A stretch of 64,000 nucleotides of DNA from Rothia sp. (in: high G+C Gram-positive bacteria) (GCA_030529845.1 JAUMWB010000002.1:269170-333169); one strand, 5' to 3'; numbered from the stretch's first letter, positions 50,721 through 59,398 are shown. Program-made: numbers and translations. Notes: generated by a model not told the origin, from the letters alone.

Positions 50721-51860
50721 ATGCTCGTACTCGTTATTAACTGCGGTTCCTCATCTGTGAAGTACCAGGTGCGTGACACCGCCGCTACCGGTGAAGAGAA
50801 CCAGGTCATCGCTAAGGGCCTGGTGGAGAACATCGGCTCAGCTGAGATTCCCACCCACACCGAAGCTCTCGACATCATGGCTAAGGCCCTGGTTGAGCCC
50901 CTGCACGGCAAGACCATCGACGCTATCGGCCACCGCATCGTTCAGGGCGGCGACGTCTTCTCAGAGCCCGTGCTGGTCACCGACGAGGTCATCACCAAGA
51001 TTGATGAGCTCTCCCCTCTGGCTCCCCTGCACAACCCTGCCCACGTGCTGGGTCTGAAGGCTGCCCAGGAAACCTACCCCGGCGTCCCCATGGTTGCCGT
51101 CTTCGACACCGCCTTCCACGGCACCATGCCCGAGCACGTCTACCGCTACGCTGTGCCCGAAGAACTGGTGGAGAAGTACGGCGTGCGCCGCTACGGCTTC
51201 CACGGCACCAGCCACGACTACGTCACCGGCATTGCCGCTGACTTCCTGGGCCTGGACCGCTCCGACTTCAACGGTGTGATCGCCCACCTGGGTAACGGCG
51301 CGTCCGTCACCGCTGTTGAGGGCGGTCAGTGCCTGGACACCTCCATGGGCTACACCCCCCTGGCTGGCCTGGTCATGGGCACCCGCTCCGGCGACATCGA
51401 CCCCTCAGTACTGACCTCCATCATGATGCGCGACCCCGAAATGACCCCCGCCAAGATGGACTCCCTGCTGAACAAGGAATCCGGCCTGCTCGCTATCGCT
51501 GGCAACAACGACATGCGCGCTGTGGTTGAGGCTATGGAAGCTGGGGACGAGCGCGCCAAGCTGGCCCTGGACATGACCTCCTACCGCCTGGCTAAGTACA
51601 TTGGCGCCTACCATGTAGCTGTTGGTGGCGCTAAGGCCCTGGTTTTCACCGCAGGTATTGGTGAGAACTCCCACCAGTTCCGTGAGCTGGCTGTTGAGCG
51701 CCTGGGTGCCCTGGGCATCAAGCTGGACGCCGAAGCCAACAAGGTACGCGGCGACGAGCCCCGCCTCATCTCCACCGAGGACTCAGCTATCCCCGTCCTG
51801 GTTGTTCCCACCAACGAGGAAAAGGCTATCGCTGAGGCTACCGAGGCCCTGGTTGCCTAA
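50721..51860 (+). CDS. ackA: Acetate kinase
   Basis: Forms ATP and acetate from acetyl phosphate; with Pta it makes up the overflow and acetate-assimilation pathway. 379 residues of the ASKHA fold. LVINCGSSSVKYQV is the first signature (residues 4-17), VAVFDTAFHGTMPEHVYRYAVP is near 125, RRYGFHGTSHDYV near 158, and GNGASVTAVEGGQCLDTSMG near 192. The end has FTAGIGENSHQFREL. GGAAAACACTTTC before the ATG acts as ribosome site. Confidence 0.97.
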   Translation: MLVLVINCGSSSVKYQVRDTAATGEENQVIAKGLVENIGSAEIPTHTEALDIMAKALVEPLHGKTIDAIGHRIVQGGDVFSEPVLVTDEVITKIDELSPLAPLHNPAHVLGLKAAQETYPGVPMVAVFDTAFHGTMPEHVYRYAVPEELVEKYGVRRYGFHGTSHDYVTGIAADFLGLDRSDFNGVIAHLGNGASVTAVEGGQCLDTSMGYTPLAGLVMGTRSGDIDPSVLTSIMMRDPEMTPAKMDSLLNKESGLLAIAGNNDMRAVVEAMEAGDERAKLALDMTSYRLAKYIGAYHVAVGGAKALVFTAGIGENSHQFRELAVERLGALGIKLDAEANKVRGDEPRLISTEDSAIPVLVVPTNEEKAIAEATEALVA

Positions 51861-51884
51861 GTTTTAGAGCCTCACCGCTGATAG

Positions 51885-51942
51885 AGCGGGGTTTCCTTCG
51901 AACTACAGTTCTTTACTGTGTTTCGAAAGAAACCCCGCTTTT
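51885..51942 (+). terminator. Terminator of the pta-ackA operon
   Basis: AGCGGGGTTTCCTTCGAA pairs with the complementary 51922-51939 over 18 positions with one mismatch. ACAGT/ACTGT lies inside, and TTTTCG follows. Confidence 0.88.
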
Positions 51943-52138
51943 CGTTTCTAGCTAGACAGCAAGACCCACAGCTAGAGTTACACCATTACGAAGAAGCAGC
52001 CGAACAATCTATTCAGTATTTTTAGATAGGTTCTTGACTGGGTCCTAAACAAGGTATTAAAGTCAGACGCACAAGAACTCACTCTTGATCCCCAAGTCTC
52101 AGCCAAAGACGGCTGACCAAGCACTCAAGGAGTAAGCC

Positions 52139-52589
52139 ATGTTTCCTGAAAGAAAATTTATCTCCCAGGTAGCAGTCGCATCACTTACCCTCTGCATGCT
52201 TCCTGTTCTTAGCGCGCCTGCGGCTCATGCCAGCTCCTCAGAAACCACCCCCGCGCTAGCTCATTGCACTCCAATGACTTCCCCGCCAGAGTCCTTCCCA
52301 GCCTCATCGACCCTCTATTTTAAGGTCAACGATGAGATTCAGTGTGGCAGATCAATCCCAACGTCTTTGCTCCTTTCAGCAAATAAAGTAAATATTTCAA
52401 ATTTCAGCAAATAAAGTAAATATTTCAAAGTTTAAAGTCCGCTTTGAGGGAGGAAAACAAAGAGACCCCAAAACGCGCTGGTATATAGAAAGAGACCACG
52501 CAGGTCACGCTGATAGCTACTGGAAACTTAAGAGCCCTCACTCAAAATCAACTATATATTCACTCAGAGAAAATGGTGAAATACGCTAA
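52139..52589 (+). pseudogene. Secreted small protein, toxin-like, disrupted by a 28-bp tandem duplication
   Basis: The 91-residue product now made has a signal peptide (start MFPERKFISQ, cleavage near APAAHA-SSSE) and stops soon after the duplication at 52374-52429. Removing one 28-base unit restores a frame of 140 codons to the stop at 52587. The recovered tail contains KTRWYIERDHAGHADSYWKL, followed by IYSLRENGEIR. That W-x-I-x-x-D-x-x-G-H-x(4)-W-K-L pattern recalls C-terminal RNase-type domains of polymorphic toxins (Ntox21-like), which is inference. GGAGTAAGCC precedes the ATG. AT-rich relative to pta-ackA. Confidence 0.75.
52374..52429. repeat. Perfect 28-bp tandem duplication within a coding region
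   Basis: The unit TTTCAGCAAATAAAGTAAAT continuing through ATTTCAAA occurs twice, back to back, with no difference. Since 28 is not a multiple of three, each copy number change shifts the frame of the secreted-protein gene. Confidence 0.97.
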
Positions 52590-52792
52590 ACCAAAGATTA
52601 ATATTTTAAATCTGAAAATAATTAGAACGGGAAGACAGCTTAGGGGTCAATCCGAAAGGGATCACCTAAGACTCAATACGAAAATTATATATGCTCAAGA
52701 AGGCTGAAGTCTAAATACAATTCCTGGAGAGATTGTAGGAAATTTATTTGAAATAAATCCTGCCAGATTATAATGAAAGTTAAATCCTGAAG

Positions 52793-53557
52793 ATGTATTC
52801 CTTTACCTATATACCCTACCCCTGCCCCGCCCCTGAAGTTTACGAAGAACATGGAATAGCACAGGGAATCATTGCAGCGCAAGAAAAGAGCAGTCTCAAT
52901 GTCTACCTATTTGAATTAATGCCAGTAGACGCAGATAGTTCAGAATTTGCAGTTGTTGATTACAAAAAATTTCCAGTAACCTCAGAATATGTTCTAAATA
53001 TAAATTTAGAAAACTCAGAATTTACAGCAGTTGCCAACCCGATGAAGCATAGTGAGATGGTAATAGCGGAAAATTTGCCCAAGCAGGAAATTTACAGAAA
53101 ATACTATGCAGCAGAGTCGCAGCCACATTTTTCAAACCTAACAAAATGTCTCGTTGAATACATCTTAAACTGCAAAGAACTTTTCAATCTTACACCACAA
53201 GAAAGTTCATATGGTTTAGTTGAATGGAATATACCAGACATCCTCAAAAGAGATTTAAAAATAACCAAAGATAACTTTGAAGAAAAATTAACCCAGTGGT
53301 TTATAACAGGCGACAGTCTTACCTGCATATACCCTCCCAATGAATTTCCACTAGACGAGACAGATTATCGCTTACCAACCGAATACGGTTACTCTGTAGA
53401 GGTTCGCGGTGAAATATCCGGTGTTGTCATGTGGTCAGCATACCACCCACCACATTTCTGGTCGTCTGGTGTATCACCAGCCCTAACGCAAGGGTCTCCA
53501 ATATCAGAAATACCCCAATTGCGAGATATAGAAACTGCGCTAAAATCATACATATAA
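52793..53557 (+). CDS. AT-rich unknown protein, possible immunity partner
   Basis: 254-residue soluble, acidic protein with no recognisable family, signal peptide or membrane segment. Blocks such as PYPCPAPEVYEEHGIAQG at the start, CLVEYILNCKELFNL in the middle and YRLPTEYGYSVEVRGEISGVVMWSAYHPP near the end suggest one folded domain. No good ribosome site is visible and the start is uncertain. It lies 203 bases after the disrupted secreted gene in the same direction, and shares its low G+C, so it may be the immunity protein of that toxin-like gene (inference from order only). Confidence 0.5.
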   Translation: MYSFTYIPYPCPAPEVYEEHGIAQGIIAAQEKSSLNVYLFELMPVDADSSEFAVVDYKKFPVTSEYVLNINLENSEFTAVANPMKHSEMVIAENLPKQEIYRKYYAAESQPHFSNLTKCLVEYILNCKELFNLTPQESSYGLVEWNIPDILKRDLKITKDNFEEKLTQWFITGDSLTCIYPPNEFPLDETDYRLPTEYGYSVEVRGEISGVVMWSAYHPPHFWSSGVSPALTQGSPISEIPQLRDIETALKSYI

Positions 53558-54318
53558 ATTTCATCTTTCATCTAACCTTCTCCAGCCAAGCGCAGAAATA
53601 CTTAACCACTATGCATCCACCTCCCTACCCGGCACTACATATTCTTTCAATAATTCAGGCACACATATCTCCCACATAGTAGCTACCAGACGAGCCAATA
53701 TGATGGCAAACTACTCATTTAGCATTGTTTGGAATGGAGTACTTGCGCAAAACCTGTGTGCTCGCCTGCACGGTTACATCAATGGAATAACTACCCAGGA
53801 TACGAGCTGTTCTGTTCTTTAGAGCTAGATTTATAGACAAGGCCGCTCAATGAATTAGTTTTTTCCAGACTCACGTTCACCATTTTCCGGCGCCAGCAAA
53901 GCTTCACCGTAAACTCTGTTGACCCAAATCATTATCAGTAAAGGATTTTGTCCCATAACAAAACAAACAAAGAAAGAAGGTCTCCCCCTCCTCATCCACG
54001 TGCAGGGAATAGGGACTATACTCGCATATTTTGCCCCTTTCCTTATAGTGCCCATGTTAATTTTAAATATTTTTAGCATCTTACACTCTCTGGTAAACCA
54101 CCAAGCCATGCAAAAAAATATTTTTTCAAATCCTTTTCTTACTTACTACAGTCATTTTCCTACTTGCCCATACGATAACTCAAACTAAGAAAGTTTTTTA
54201 AAAAATAGGTGAAAAGCTAATATCACAAGATAAAATATCGAGTCAGGTCCATCTGAAACATCAGGCTTTTCTTGCTACTGTGGAACCAGAACACACCGCC
54301 TAACCAGCAGGAAATCGC
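53558..54318. other. AT-rich spacer without a supported gene
   Basis: Two weak overlapping reading frames exist here: 53919-54188 on the + strand with a hydrophobic middle, and 53855-54109 on the minus strand. Neither has a clear ribosome site or a recognisable family, and they contradict each other. The stretch is probably degraded accessory DNA ending at the promoter of the M48 protease gene. Confidence 0.6.
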
Positions 54319-55740
54319 ATGAGTGAGAACAACCCCGGCACCACCCCGCCCTACCCGCAACAGCCCGGCCCACAGGCGTCCGCACACAGCAAGGAGCAGG
54401 GCCTCACCCAGCCCCTACCCAACGACCTCAGCAACGGCTGGCTGCCCGAAGACACGCGCCAGCGGCCCCTCTCGCCCCTGCCCGCGCCCAAGCTCTTCGG
54501 CTTCCAATCCCTACTGCCCTTCAAGTTCCTCAATGCGCTGCGCCACCCCGCAGAACTGCCCCTGGTCGTCATGGCCTACGCGCTCACCATCATGCTCTAC
54601 GTGGGCGGCGGTATCTACCTCATCTACTCACTCTTCAGCAGCGTGCTGGGGGACGACTTCGTCAACTACCAAATCAGCAACCTGGTCGGCCAGCTCATCG
54701 CCATCGCTATCTACCTGCCCCTGGGCATCTTCTTCATGCGTGGCGCCATGTACGGACGTCTGCGCCTGAGCGGGGTGCGCATCACCCCCACCCAGTTCCC
54801 CGAGGCCTACCAGATGGTTGTTGAAGCCGCCCACGCCGCCGGCCTACGCCGCGTACCCGACGCCTACGTCGTGCTCGGCAACGGCCAAATCAACGCCTTC
54901 GCCTCGGGCCACGGGCACCGCCGCTTCATCGCCATCTACTCCGACCTCTTCGAAATCGGCGGCGCAGCCCGCAACCCCGAAGCCCTGCGCTTCATCATCG
55001 GGCACGAGGTAGGGCATATCGCCGCCGGTCACGTCAGCTACTTCCGCCTGATTTTCACCAGCTTCTTCATGCAGATTCCAATCCTTGGCAACCTGCTCTC
55101 CCGTACCCAGGAATACACCGCCGATAACTTCGGCTACCGCTACGCCCCCGACGGCGCCGAAACCACCACCACCGTACTCGCCGCTGGCAAGTACCTGATG
55201 AACGACGTGAACTTCCACGAACTAGCCAACCGAGCCGTCTACGAGCGAGGCTTCTTCACCTGGTTCGCGAACATCGGATCCACCCACCCGCCGGTCACCT
55301 GGCGAGCCCATGCCCTGCGCGACCGCACCGAACCCGGCCGCCTCATCTGGCGACCCAAGAACAACCCGCCCTACCCGCTGTCCATGATTCCGGCGGCAGA
55401 GCCTGCCGAAGCCTGGGCCGACCCCCTGCAGGCCACCGACCACCTGGCCACCTACCCCGAGCGGGCCGATAACCAGCACTGGGGTTCGGTCAACACCACC
55501 TACCGCCGCCCCGCCCAGTACCGCGACCGCGCCGTGGGCGATATGCTCTACACCGGCTGGGTACCCCCGCAGTACCGCCAGCGCACTCCCTGGAACAGCT
55601 TCGGAGCCCCCTCACCGCAGGAGCCCCAGCAGGTGCCTGACCAGCAGGGTCAGGACGCCGGTAGTGGCCAGGGGGCTACACCTCGGGAAGGTGAGCGCCC
55701 GGCGTCCGCCCCTGGCAACCCACCCACTGACCAGGACTAA
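54319..55740 (+). CDS. M48-family membrane metallopeptidase
   Basis: 473-residue zinc protease of the HtpX/Ste24 family. A cytoplasmic Pro/Gln-rich N terminus (1-60) is followed by two membrane segments (about 82-108 and 123-141). The zinc motif is HEVGH at 229-233, with a further hydrophobic segment after it and the third-ligand region TQEYTADNFG near 263. A Pro-rich, low-complexity tail from about 395 to the end is not part of the protease fold. Known members clear damaged membrane proteins. AGGAAATCGC precedes the ATG. Confidence 0.9.
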   Translation: MSENNPGTTPPYPQQPGPQASAHSKEQGLTQPLPNDLSNGWLPEDTRQRPLSPLPAPKLFGFQSLLPFKFLNALRHPAELPLVVMAYALTIMLYVGGGIYLIYSLFSSVLGDDFVNYQISNLVGQLIAIAIYLPLGIFFMRGAMYGRLRLSGVRITPTQFPEAYQMVVEAAHAAGLRRVPDAYVVLGNGQINAFASGHGHRRFIAIYSDLFEIGGAARNPEALRFIIGHEVGHIAAGHVSYFRLIFTSFFMQIPILGNLLSRTQEYTADNFGYRYAPDGAETTTTVLAAGKYLMNDVNFHELANRAVYERGFFTWFANIGSTHPPVTWRAHALRDRTEPGRLIWRPKNNPPYPLSMIPAAEPAEAWADPLQATDHLATYPERADNQHWGSVNTTYRRPAQYRDRAVGDMLYTGWVPPQYRQRTPWNSFGAPSPQEPQQVPDQQGQDAGSGQGATPREGERPASAPGNPPTDQD

Positions 55741-55753
55741 CCCTCGACGTGAA

Positions 55754-55806
55754 AACCCCACCCCAACCTGTTGCCTGCATCACAAGCATGGGTTAGGGTG
55801 GGGTTT
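55754..55806 (+). terminator. Terminator after the M48 protease gene
   Basis: AACCCCACCCCAACC pairs with GGTTAGGGTGGGGTT (one mismatch) around a 22-base loop; ends in TTTATTAG. Confidence 0.8.
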
Positions 55807-55835
55807 ATTAGCCCTCAAGAAAGAAGGTGAGCCCC

Positions 55836-55931
55836 ATGGGTTTTCTCTACGCTATCGCAGGTATTGTTGCCCTGGTTCTAGCAGCGCTCGGCGGCGCCAA
55901 GTGGTATGAGGCTGAAAAGGGCAAAGAGTAA
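55836..55931 (+). CDS. 31-residue single-span membrane peptide
   Basis: A small gene encoding one hydrophobic helix (GFLYAIAGIVALVLAAL) followed by a charged end (KWYEAEKGKE). AAGAAGGTGA precedes the ATG, and the stop lies ten bases before the BASS transporter start, so the two are co-transcribed. Position and form suggest a regulatory or stabilising peptide for the transporter, or a short translation-coupling leader; neither is shown. Confidence 0.65.
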   Translation: MGFLYAIAGIVALVLAALGGAKWYEAEKGKE

Positions 55932-55941
55932 AATGGGCTAA

Positions 55942-56913
55942 ATGGCCCTACCCCAGAAATTGCGCTCCTGGCGCCCAGACCCGCTCATCACCCTGATTCT
56001 GCTCGCCGTTGCCCTGGCGATCATCTTCCCAGCGCGGGGGGACTTCGCCGAGGGGTTCAGCGTAGCCACCAAAATCGCTATCGGCCTACTCTTCTTCCTC
56101 TACGGCGCGAGGCTCTCACCCCAAGAAGCCCTGCAGGGCCTGAAGAACTGGCGACTCCACAGCACTATCCTGGGCTTTACCTACCTCATCTTCCCTCTCA
56201 TCGGCCTAGCCCTCTACCCTATCCAGGGTCTTATCGGGCGGGAGCTCTATCTGGGCCTGCTCTTTATGACCCTGGTGCCCTCCACCGTGCAGTCCTCGGT
56301 GGCTTTCACCTCGATTGCTAGGGGCAATGTGGCAGGGGCAATTGTTAGCGCGAGTGCCTCAAATATCGTGGGCGTGGTTGCCACTCCCCTGCTGGTCATG
56401 ATGCTGATGCAGAGCGACCAGCTCACTATCTCCGGCTCTGTTTTCGGTGATATTGCCCTTCAGCTCCTCCTGCCCTTCATTCTGGGTCAGCTCCTGCGCC
56501 GTTGGGTAGGCGACATAGCCAAGAACAAGCTAACCAAGCACGTTGACCGGCTCTCCATCGCCATGGTGGTCTACGCGGCCTTTTCGGACGGCATCGTGCA
56601 GGGCATCTGGACCCGCATCAGCCCCTGGCAGATTCTGCTTCTAGTTCTTCTGTCGATTGCCCTGGTGGAGTTCTTGCTCTGGCTCAGCGGTGTTGTGGCC
56701 AAGAAGCTGGGCTTTAGCTACGGCGACCGGGTGGCGGTGCAGTTCTGCGGCTCGAAGAAGTCCCTGGCCACTGGCCTACCCATGGCAGCGGTCATTTTCG
56801 GGGGCGGAGCCGTGGGTGCCCTCATTCTGCCGCTCATGATTTTCCACCAGGTTCAGCTCATGATTTGCGCGGCCAAGGCCGCCCGCTGGGGCAGGCAGGT
56901 CGAGGCTTCATAG
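55942..56913 (+). CDS. Bile acid:sodium symporter (BASS/SBF-like) family transporter
   Basis: 323-residue membrane protein with ten predicted helices. It matches the SBF-like branch (PF13593 type): FLYGARLSPQEALQGLKNWRLH near residue 53, LLFMTLVPSTVQSSVAFTSIARGNVAGAIVSASASNIVGV in helices 4-5 and VAVQFCGSKKSLATGLPMAAVIFGG in helix 9, the crossover region that binds sodium in relatives. The substrate is an unknown organic anion. Operon with the 31-residue peptide. Confidence 0.9.
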   Translation: MALPQKLRSWRPDPLITLILLAVALAIIFPARGDFAEGFSVATKIAIGLLFFLYGARLSPQEALQGLKNWRLHSTILGFTYLIFPLIGLALYPIQGLIGRELYLGLLFMTLVPSTVQSSVAFTSIARGNVAGAIVSASASNIVGVVATPLLVMMLMQSDQLTISGSVFGDIALQLLLPFILGQLLRRWVGDIAKNKLTKHVDRLSIAMVVYAAFSDGIVQGIWTRISPWQILLLVLLSIALVEFLLWLSGVVAKKLGFSYGDRVAVQFCGSKKSLATGLPMAAVIFGGGAVGALILPLMIFHQVQLMICAAKAARWGRQVEAS

Positions 56914-56918
56914 TGAAA

Positions 56919-56958
56919 ATCATGGTGACTATCATGGTGAAAATAGCCATCATGGTTA
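56919..56958. repeat. Three direct repeats of ATCATGGTKA
   Basis: ATCATGGTGA at 56919-56928 and 56931-56940 and ATCATGGTTA at 56949-56958, start-to-start distances 12 and 18. The group is framed by TAGTGAAAA (56911-56919) and TTTTCACTA (56973-56981). It lies between the transporter stop and the AlbA_2-type gene and looks like an operator array for the latter. Confidence 0.6.
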
Positions 56959-57093
56959 GCAATGATGTTGACTTTTCACTATGACCGCCCCATGCTTTAA
57001 CCATGACCTGAACGCCTTAACGAAACCCTCAAACAGCTACGTCAGCACCAAGGCGACACCACCACCATTGAAGTCAAAAAAGCCCAGGGAGGC

Positions 57094-58533
57094 ATGCCGA
57101 CCCGCCTAGGGGAAACCCTCTGTGCCTTTGCCAATATGCCTAGTGGCGGAACTATTATCCTAGGTGTCGACGAGAAGGCAGGGTTCACCGTTACCGGAAT
57201 ACCCCAGGTTGCCCAGCTCGAAGCAGCGATCGCTGCACATAGCCGAAACGATGTTATTCCGGCCCCGTATCTAGAGTTCACGTCCCTCTCCCCAGAAGAG
57301 GATGAAGCCACTACCGTACTCATTGTTGAAGTCCAGGGGCTCCCTATCACAGACAAGCCTGCCACCTACAAGGGCGTATCGTATCTTCGCCAGTCAGACG
57401 GTGACTACGCAATGAACCCCGTGGAGCTACGCATGATTGAGATTGCTAAACTCCACACTTGTGAGCACATTCGCTATGATGCCCAGCCTGCCCCCAACAG
57501 TACCAGGGCAGATTTAAACCCCCAGCTCGTTAAGAACTATCTGGAGCACACTCGGGCAAGCAGCAGGCGTATGCGGCAGCTAGAGGACGAAGATATTCTC
57601 AGGGCAACATGTGTCTTAGACCCCCAGGGCACTCCCACTGTAGCGGGTGTGTACGGATTAGGTTTTTACCCGCAGGGCCCTGAACCTGCGCTCGGGGTGA
57701 CCGCCGCCGTCCTCACCACCCGCAACGGCACGTCGCGAAGCCGCAATCTTGAGCATTTCGATGGAGCAGTGCCTGACCTGCTTGCGGACCTCACGAACTG
57801 GGTGGAGGCCAACCTCCCCACCTACCAGGTCTACAACAGCAGCGGGGAGCTTTACGACCAAACGGTTCTCCCCATGACCGCAGTGCGCGAGGTCATTGCC
57901 AACGCCCTGGTTCACCGTGACCTGAGCCCCCTGACGCTCAGCACCGGCAAGTCTGTGCAGGTCCGTATCACAGAGCAGCGCCTCATCGTTGAGAGCCCCG
58001 GTGGTTTGCGGGGACTTTCTACCCACCAGCTCCTGAGCGAAGAACACGCTCAAGCAGCGGTCAACCAGAGGCTCTACCACCTGATGAAGAACAGTGAGAC
58101 ATCAGATGGGGCTCGGGTTATTGAGGGCGAGGGCGGAGGGATTCGGGAGGTCCAGCAGGCCCTCGAAGCAGCAGGAGCACCCGCCCCTATTTTTACCGAT
58201 ACCGGGGTCAAGTTTCGGGTGGTTCTCTGGTTTGCAGAGCACCCCCTGCCTGCCCGCCAGGAACAACCTGTACGCCCAGCCCCGGTAGCCGCCCCGAGCG
58301 CTCAGCCCCAAGCCCCTGCTCCGGTTCTACCCCAGGGAGTCGGCAAGAATACCCCTCTTATTGCACAGGCGCTTGCGTCCGGGCAGGTACTGACGCGCGC
58401 TCAGCTTGCCAACCAGACTGGGCTCAGCCCCGCCCAGGTTCGCTACGCTGTAGAGCGGCTCCTTGAGGCAGGCCTCGTTGCGATGGTGGGTGAGCGAGGA
58501 CGCAAGGGAACCGGCTACCGTTGGATGGGTTAG
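57094..58533 (+). CDS. AlbA_2 / ATP-binding-domain regulator-like protein, 5' end apparently damaged
   Basis: 479 residues as read from the first in-frame ATG. The AlbA_2 (Schlafen-like) domain covers the N terminus: TLCAFANMPSGGTIILGVDEKAGF. A HATPase_c_4-type domain follows (MTAVREVIANALVHRDLSP near residue 268, ESPGGL near 307), with a winged helix at the C terminus (LTRAQLANQTGLSPAQVRYAVERLLEAGLV). The family normally starts 20-30 residues earlier with a T-x-x-x-E-V-K block. That block (DTTTIEVKKAQGG) is present in frame from 57007 but has no start codon, because a TGA interrupts at 57004. Without the T at 57009, ATG at 57003 would read MTERLNETLKQL into this frame. Confidence 0.72.
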   Translation: MPTRLGETLCAFANMPSGGTIILGVDEKAGFTVTGIPQVAQLEAAIAAHSRNDVIPAPYLEFTSLSPEEDEATTVLIVEVQGLPITDKPATYKGVSYLRQSDGDYAMNPVELRMIEIAKLHTCEHIRYDAQPAPNSTRADLNPQLVKNYLEHTRASSRRMRQLEDEDILRATCVLDPQGTPTVAGVYGLGFYPQGPEPALGVTAAVLTTRNGTSRSRNLEHFDGAVPDLLADLTNWVEANLPTYQVYNSSGELYDQTVLPMTAVREVIANALVHRDLSPLTLSTGKSVQVRITEQRLIVESPGGLRGLSTHQLLSEEHAQAAVNQRLYHLMKNSETSDGARVIEGEGGGIREVQQALEAAGAPAPIFTDTGVKFRVVLWFAEHPLPARQEQPVRPAPVAAPSAQPQAPAPVLPQGVGKNTPLIAQALASGQVLTRAQLANQTGLSPAQVRYAVERLLEAGLVAMVGERGRKGTGYRWMG

Positions 58534-58637
58534 GACGCCCCCGGGTTCAACTCCCGCAGAATATCAATGAGCAGGCGGGCGGTGGCATAGCCCCCACAGG
58601 CCGAATGTAGCTGCCATCTGAGACCGGTTGACTTCAT
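58530..58637 (-). pseudogene. Possible remnant of a regulator gene C terminus
   Basis: A 35-codon minus-strand frame ending ...GGYATARLLIDILRELNPGAS, which looks like the C-terminal helix of a LacI-type regulator. It is isolated, overlaps the stop of the AlbA_2-type gene and has no upstream continuation. It could be a chance frame. Confidence 0.25.
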
Positions 58638-58641
58638 GGAA

Positions 58642-58671
58642 TTGAACCGGGTTCGCTCCCTAGCTTACAGT
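58642..58671 (+). promoter_or_regulatory. Promoter for a leaderless LysE-family mRNA
   Basis: TTGAAC at 58642-58647 and TACAGT at 58666-58671 with 18-base spacing; the ATG follows seven bases later without a ribosome site. Confidence 0.6.
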
Positions 58672-58678
58672 GGTGCCC

Positions 58679-59398
58679 ATGACCCTTACCCAGGCCCTGA
58701 TCGGTTTCGCCGGTATCGCTTTTCTGATTACGATTATCCCGGCTACAGATACCGCCCTGGTGCTGCGCTCCCTCGTAGCCGGGGGCAAAAGAAGCGCCTA
58801 CGCCTGCGTCTTTGGTATTACGGCTGGCCTGCTGATCTGGGGCGTCACCGCCGCCACCGGCCTGGCCGTACTCATGGCAGCCGCGCCCCTCATCTTTGAC
58901 CTCATCACCGTAGCGGGCGGCCTCTACCTGATCTACCTGGGTATCAAATTCCTGCTCAGCCTCGGAGGCTGGGGGCAGGTGACATCCCTCAAAACAGAGC
59001 AAGCCGCCCTGGCCTCACTGCCTACACCTGCGGCGTCCTTACCCGGAATCAGCGGGGAGGACGGCCCGGCCCCGGCCAACGAGAAAAAGGTGGGTAAGGA
59101 CTTTCTGGCGGGCTTCATCGCCAACATTCTCAACCCGAAAATCGCGGTCTTCTACATTGCCAGCGTGCCGCCCTTTATGGTGGCCAGCGTACACCCCTTC
59201 ATTATGGGTAGCCTACTGGCCCTGATCCACGGCGGCATTAACGTGCTCTGGTTTACCCTGATTATCTCCCTGGCAGCCCTGGCCATGAAGTGGCTACTAC
59301 ACCCCCGCGCCACCCTGGTCATCGACGGCATCGCAGGGGCGGTGCTACTGGTCTTTGGCGTGCTGATCCTGGTGGAGGCGGCGCACAAGCTGCTCTAA
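58679..59398 (+). CDS. LysE/RhtB-family amino-acid exporter
   Basis: 239-residue inner-membrane exporter of the LysE superfamily, about six helices. Start region MTLTQALIGFAGIAFLITIIPATDTALVLRSLVAGGKRSAYA, in which PATDTALV replaces the usual PGPDxLxV. Then GGLYLIYLGIKFLLS, FLAGFIANILNPKIAVFYIASVPPF and a final hydrophobic pair. A central loop of about 45 polar residues (110-145) is longer than usual. Two GTG codons lie just upstream in frame, but the ATG fits the promoter. Its stop overlaps the convergent GH15 gene by four bases. Confidence 0.88.
   Translation: MTLTQALIGFAGIAFLITIIPATDTALVLRSLVAGGKRSAYACVFGITAGLLIWGVTAATGLAVLMAAAPLIFDLITVAGGLYLIYLGIKFLLSLGGWGQVTSLKTEQAALASLPTPAASLPGISGEDGPAPANEKKVGKDFLAGFIANILNPKIAVFYIASVPPFMVASVHPFIMGSLLALIHGGINVLWFTLIISLAALAMKWLLHPRATLVIDGIAGAVLLVFGVLILVEAAHKLL

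Noticed and set aside
53855..54188. Two opposing short frames with hydrophobic stretches
   Set aside because: They overlap on opposite strands, neither has a ribosome site or recognisable family, and low G+C raises chance frames.
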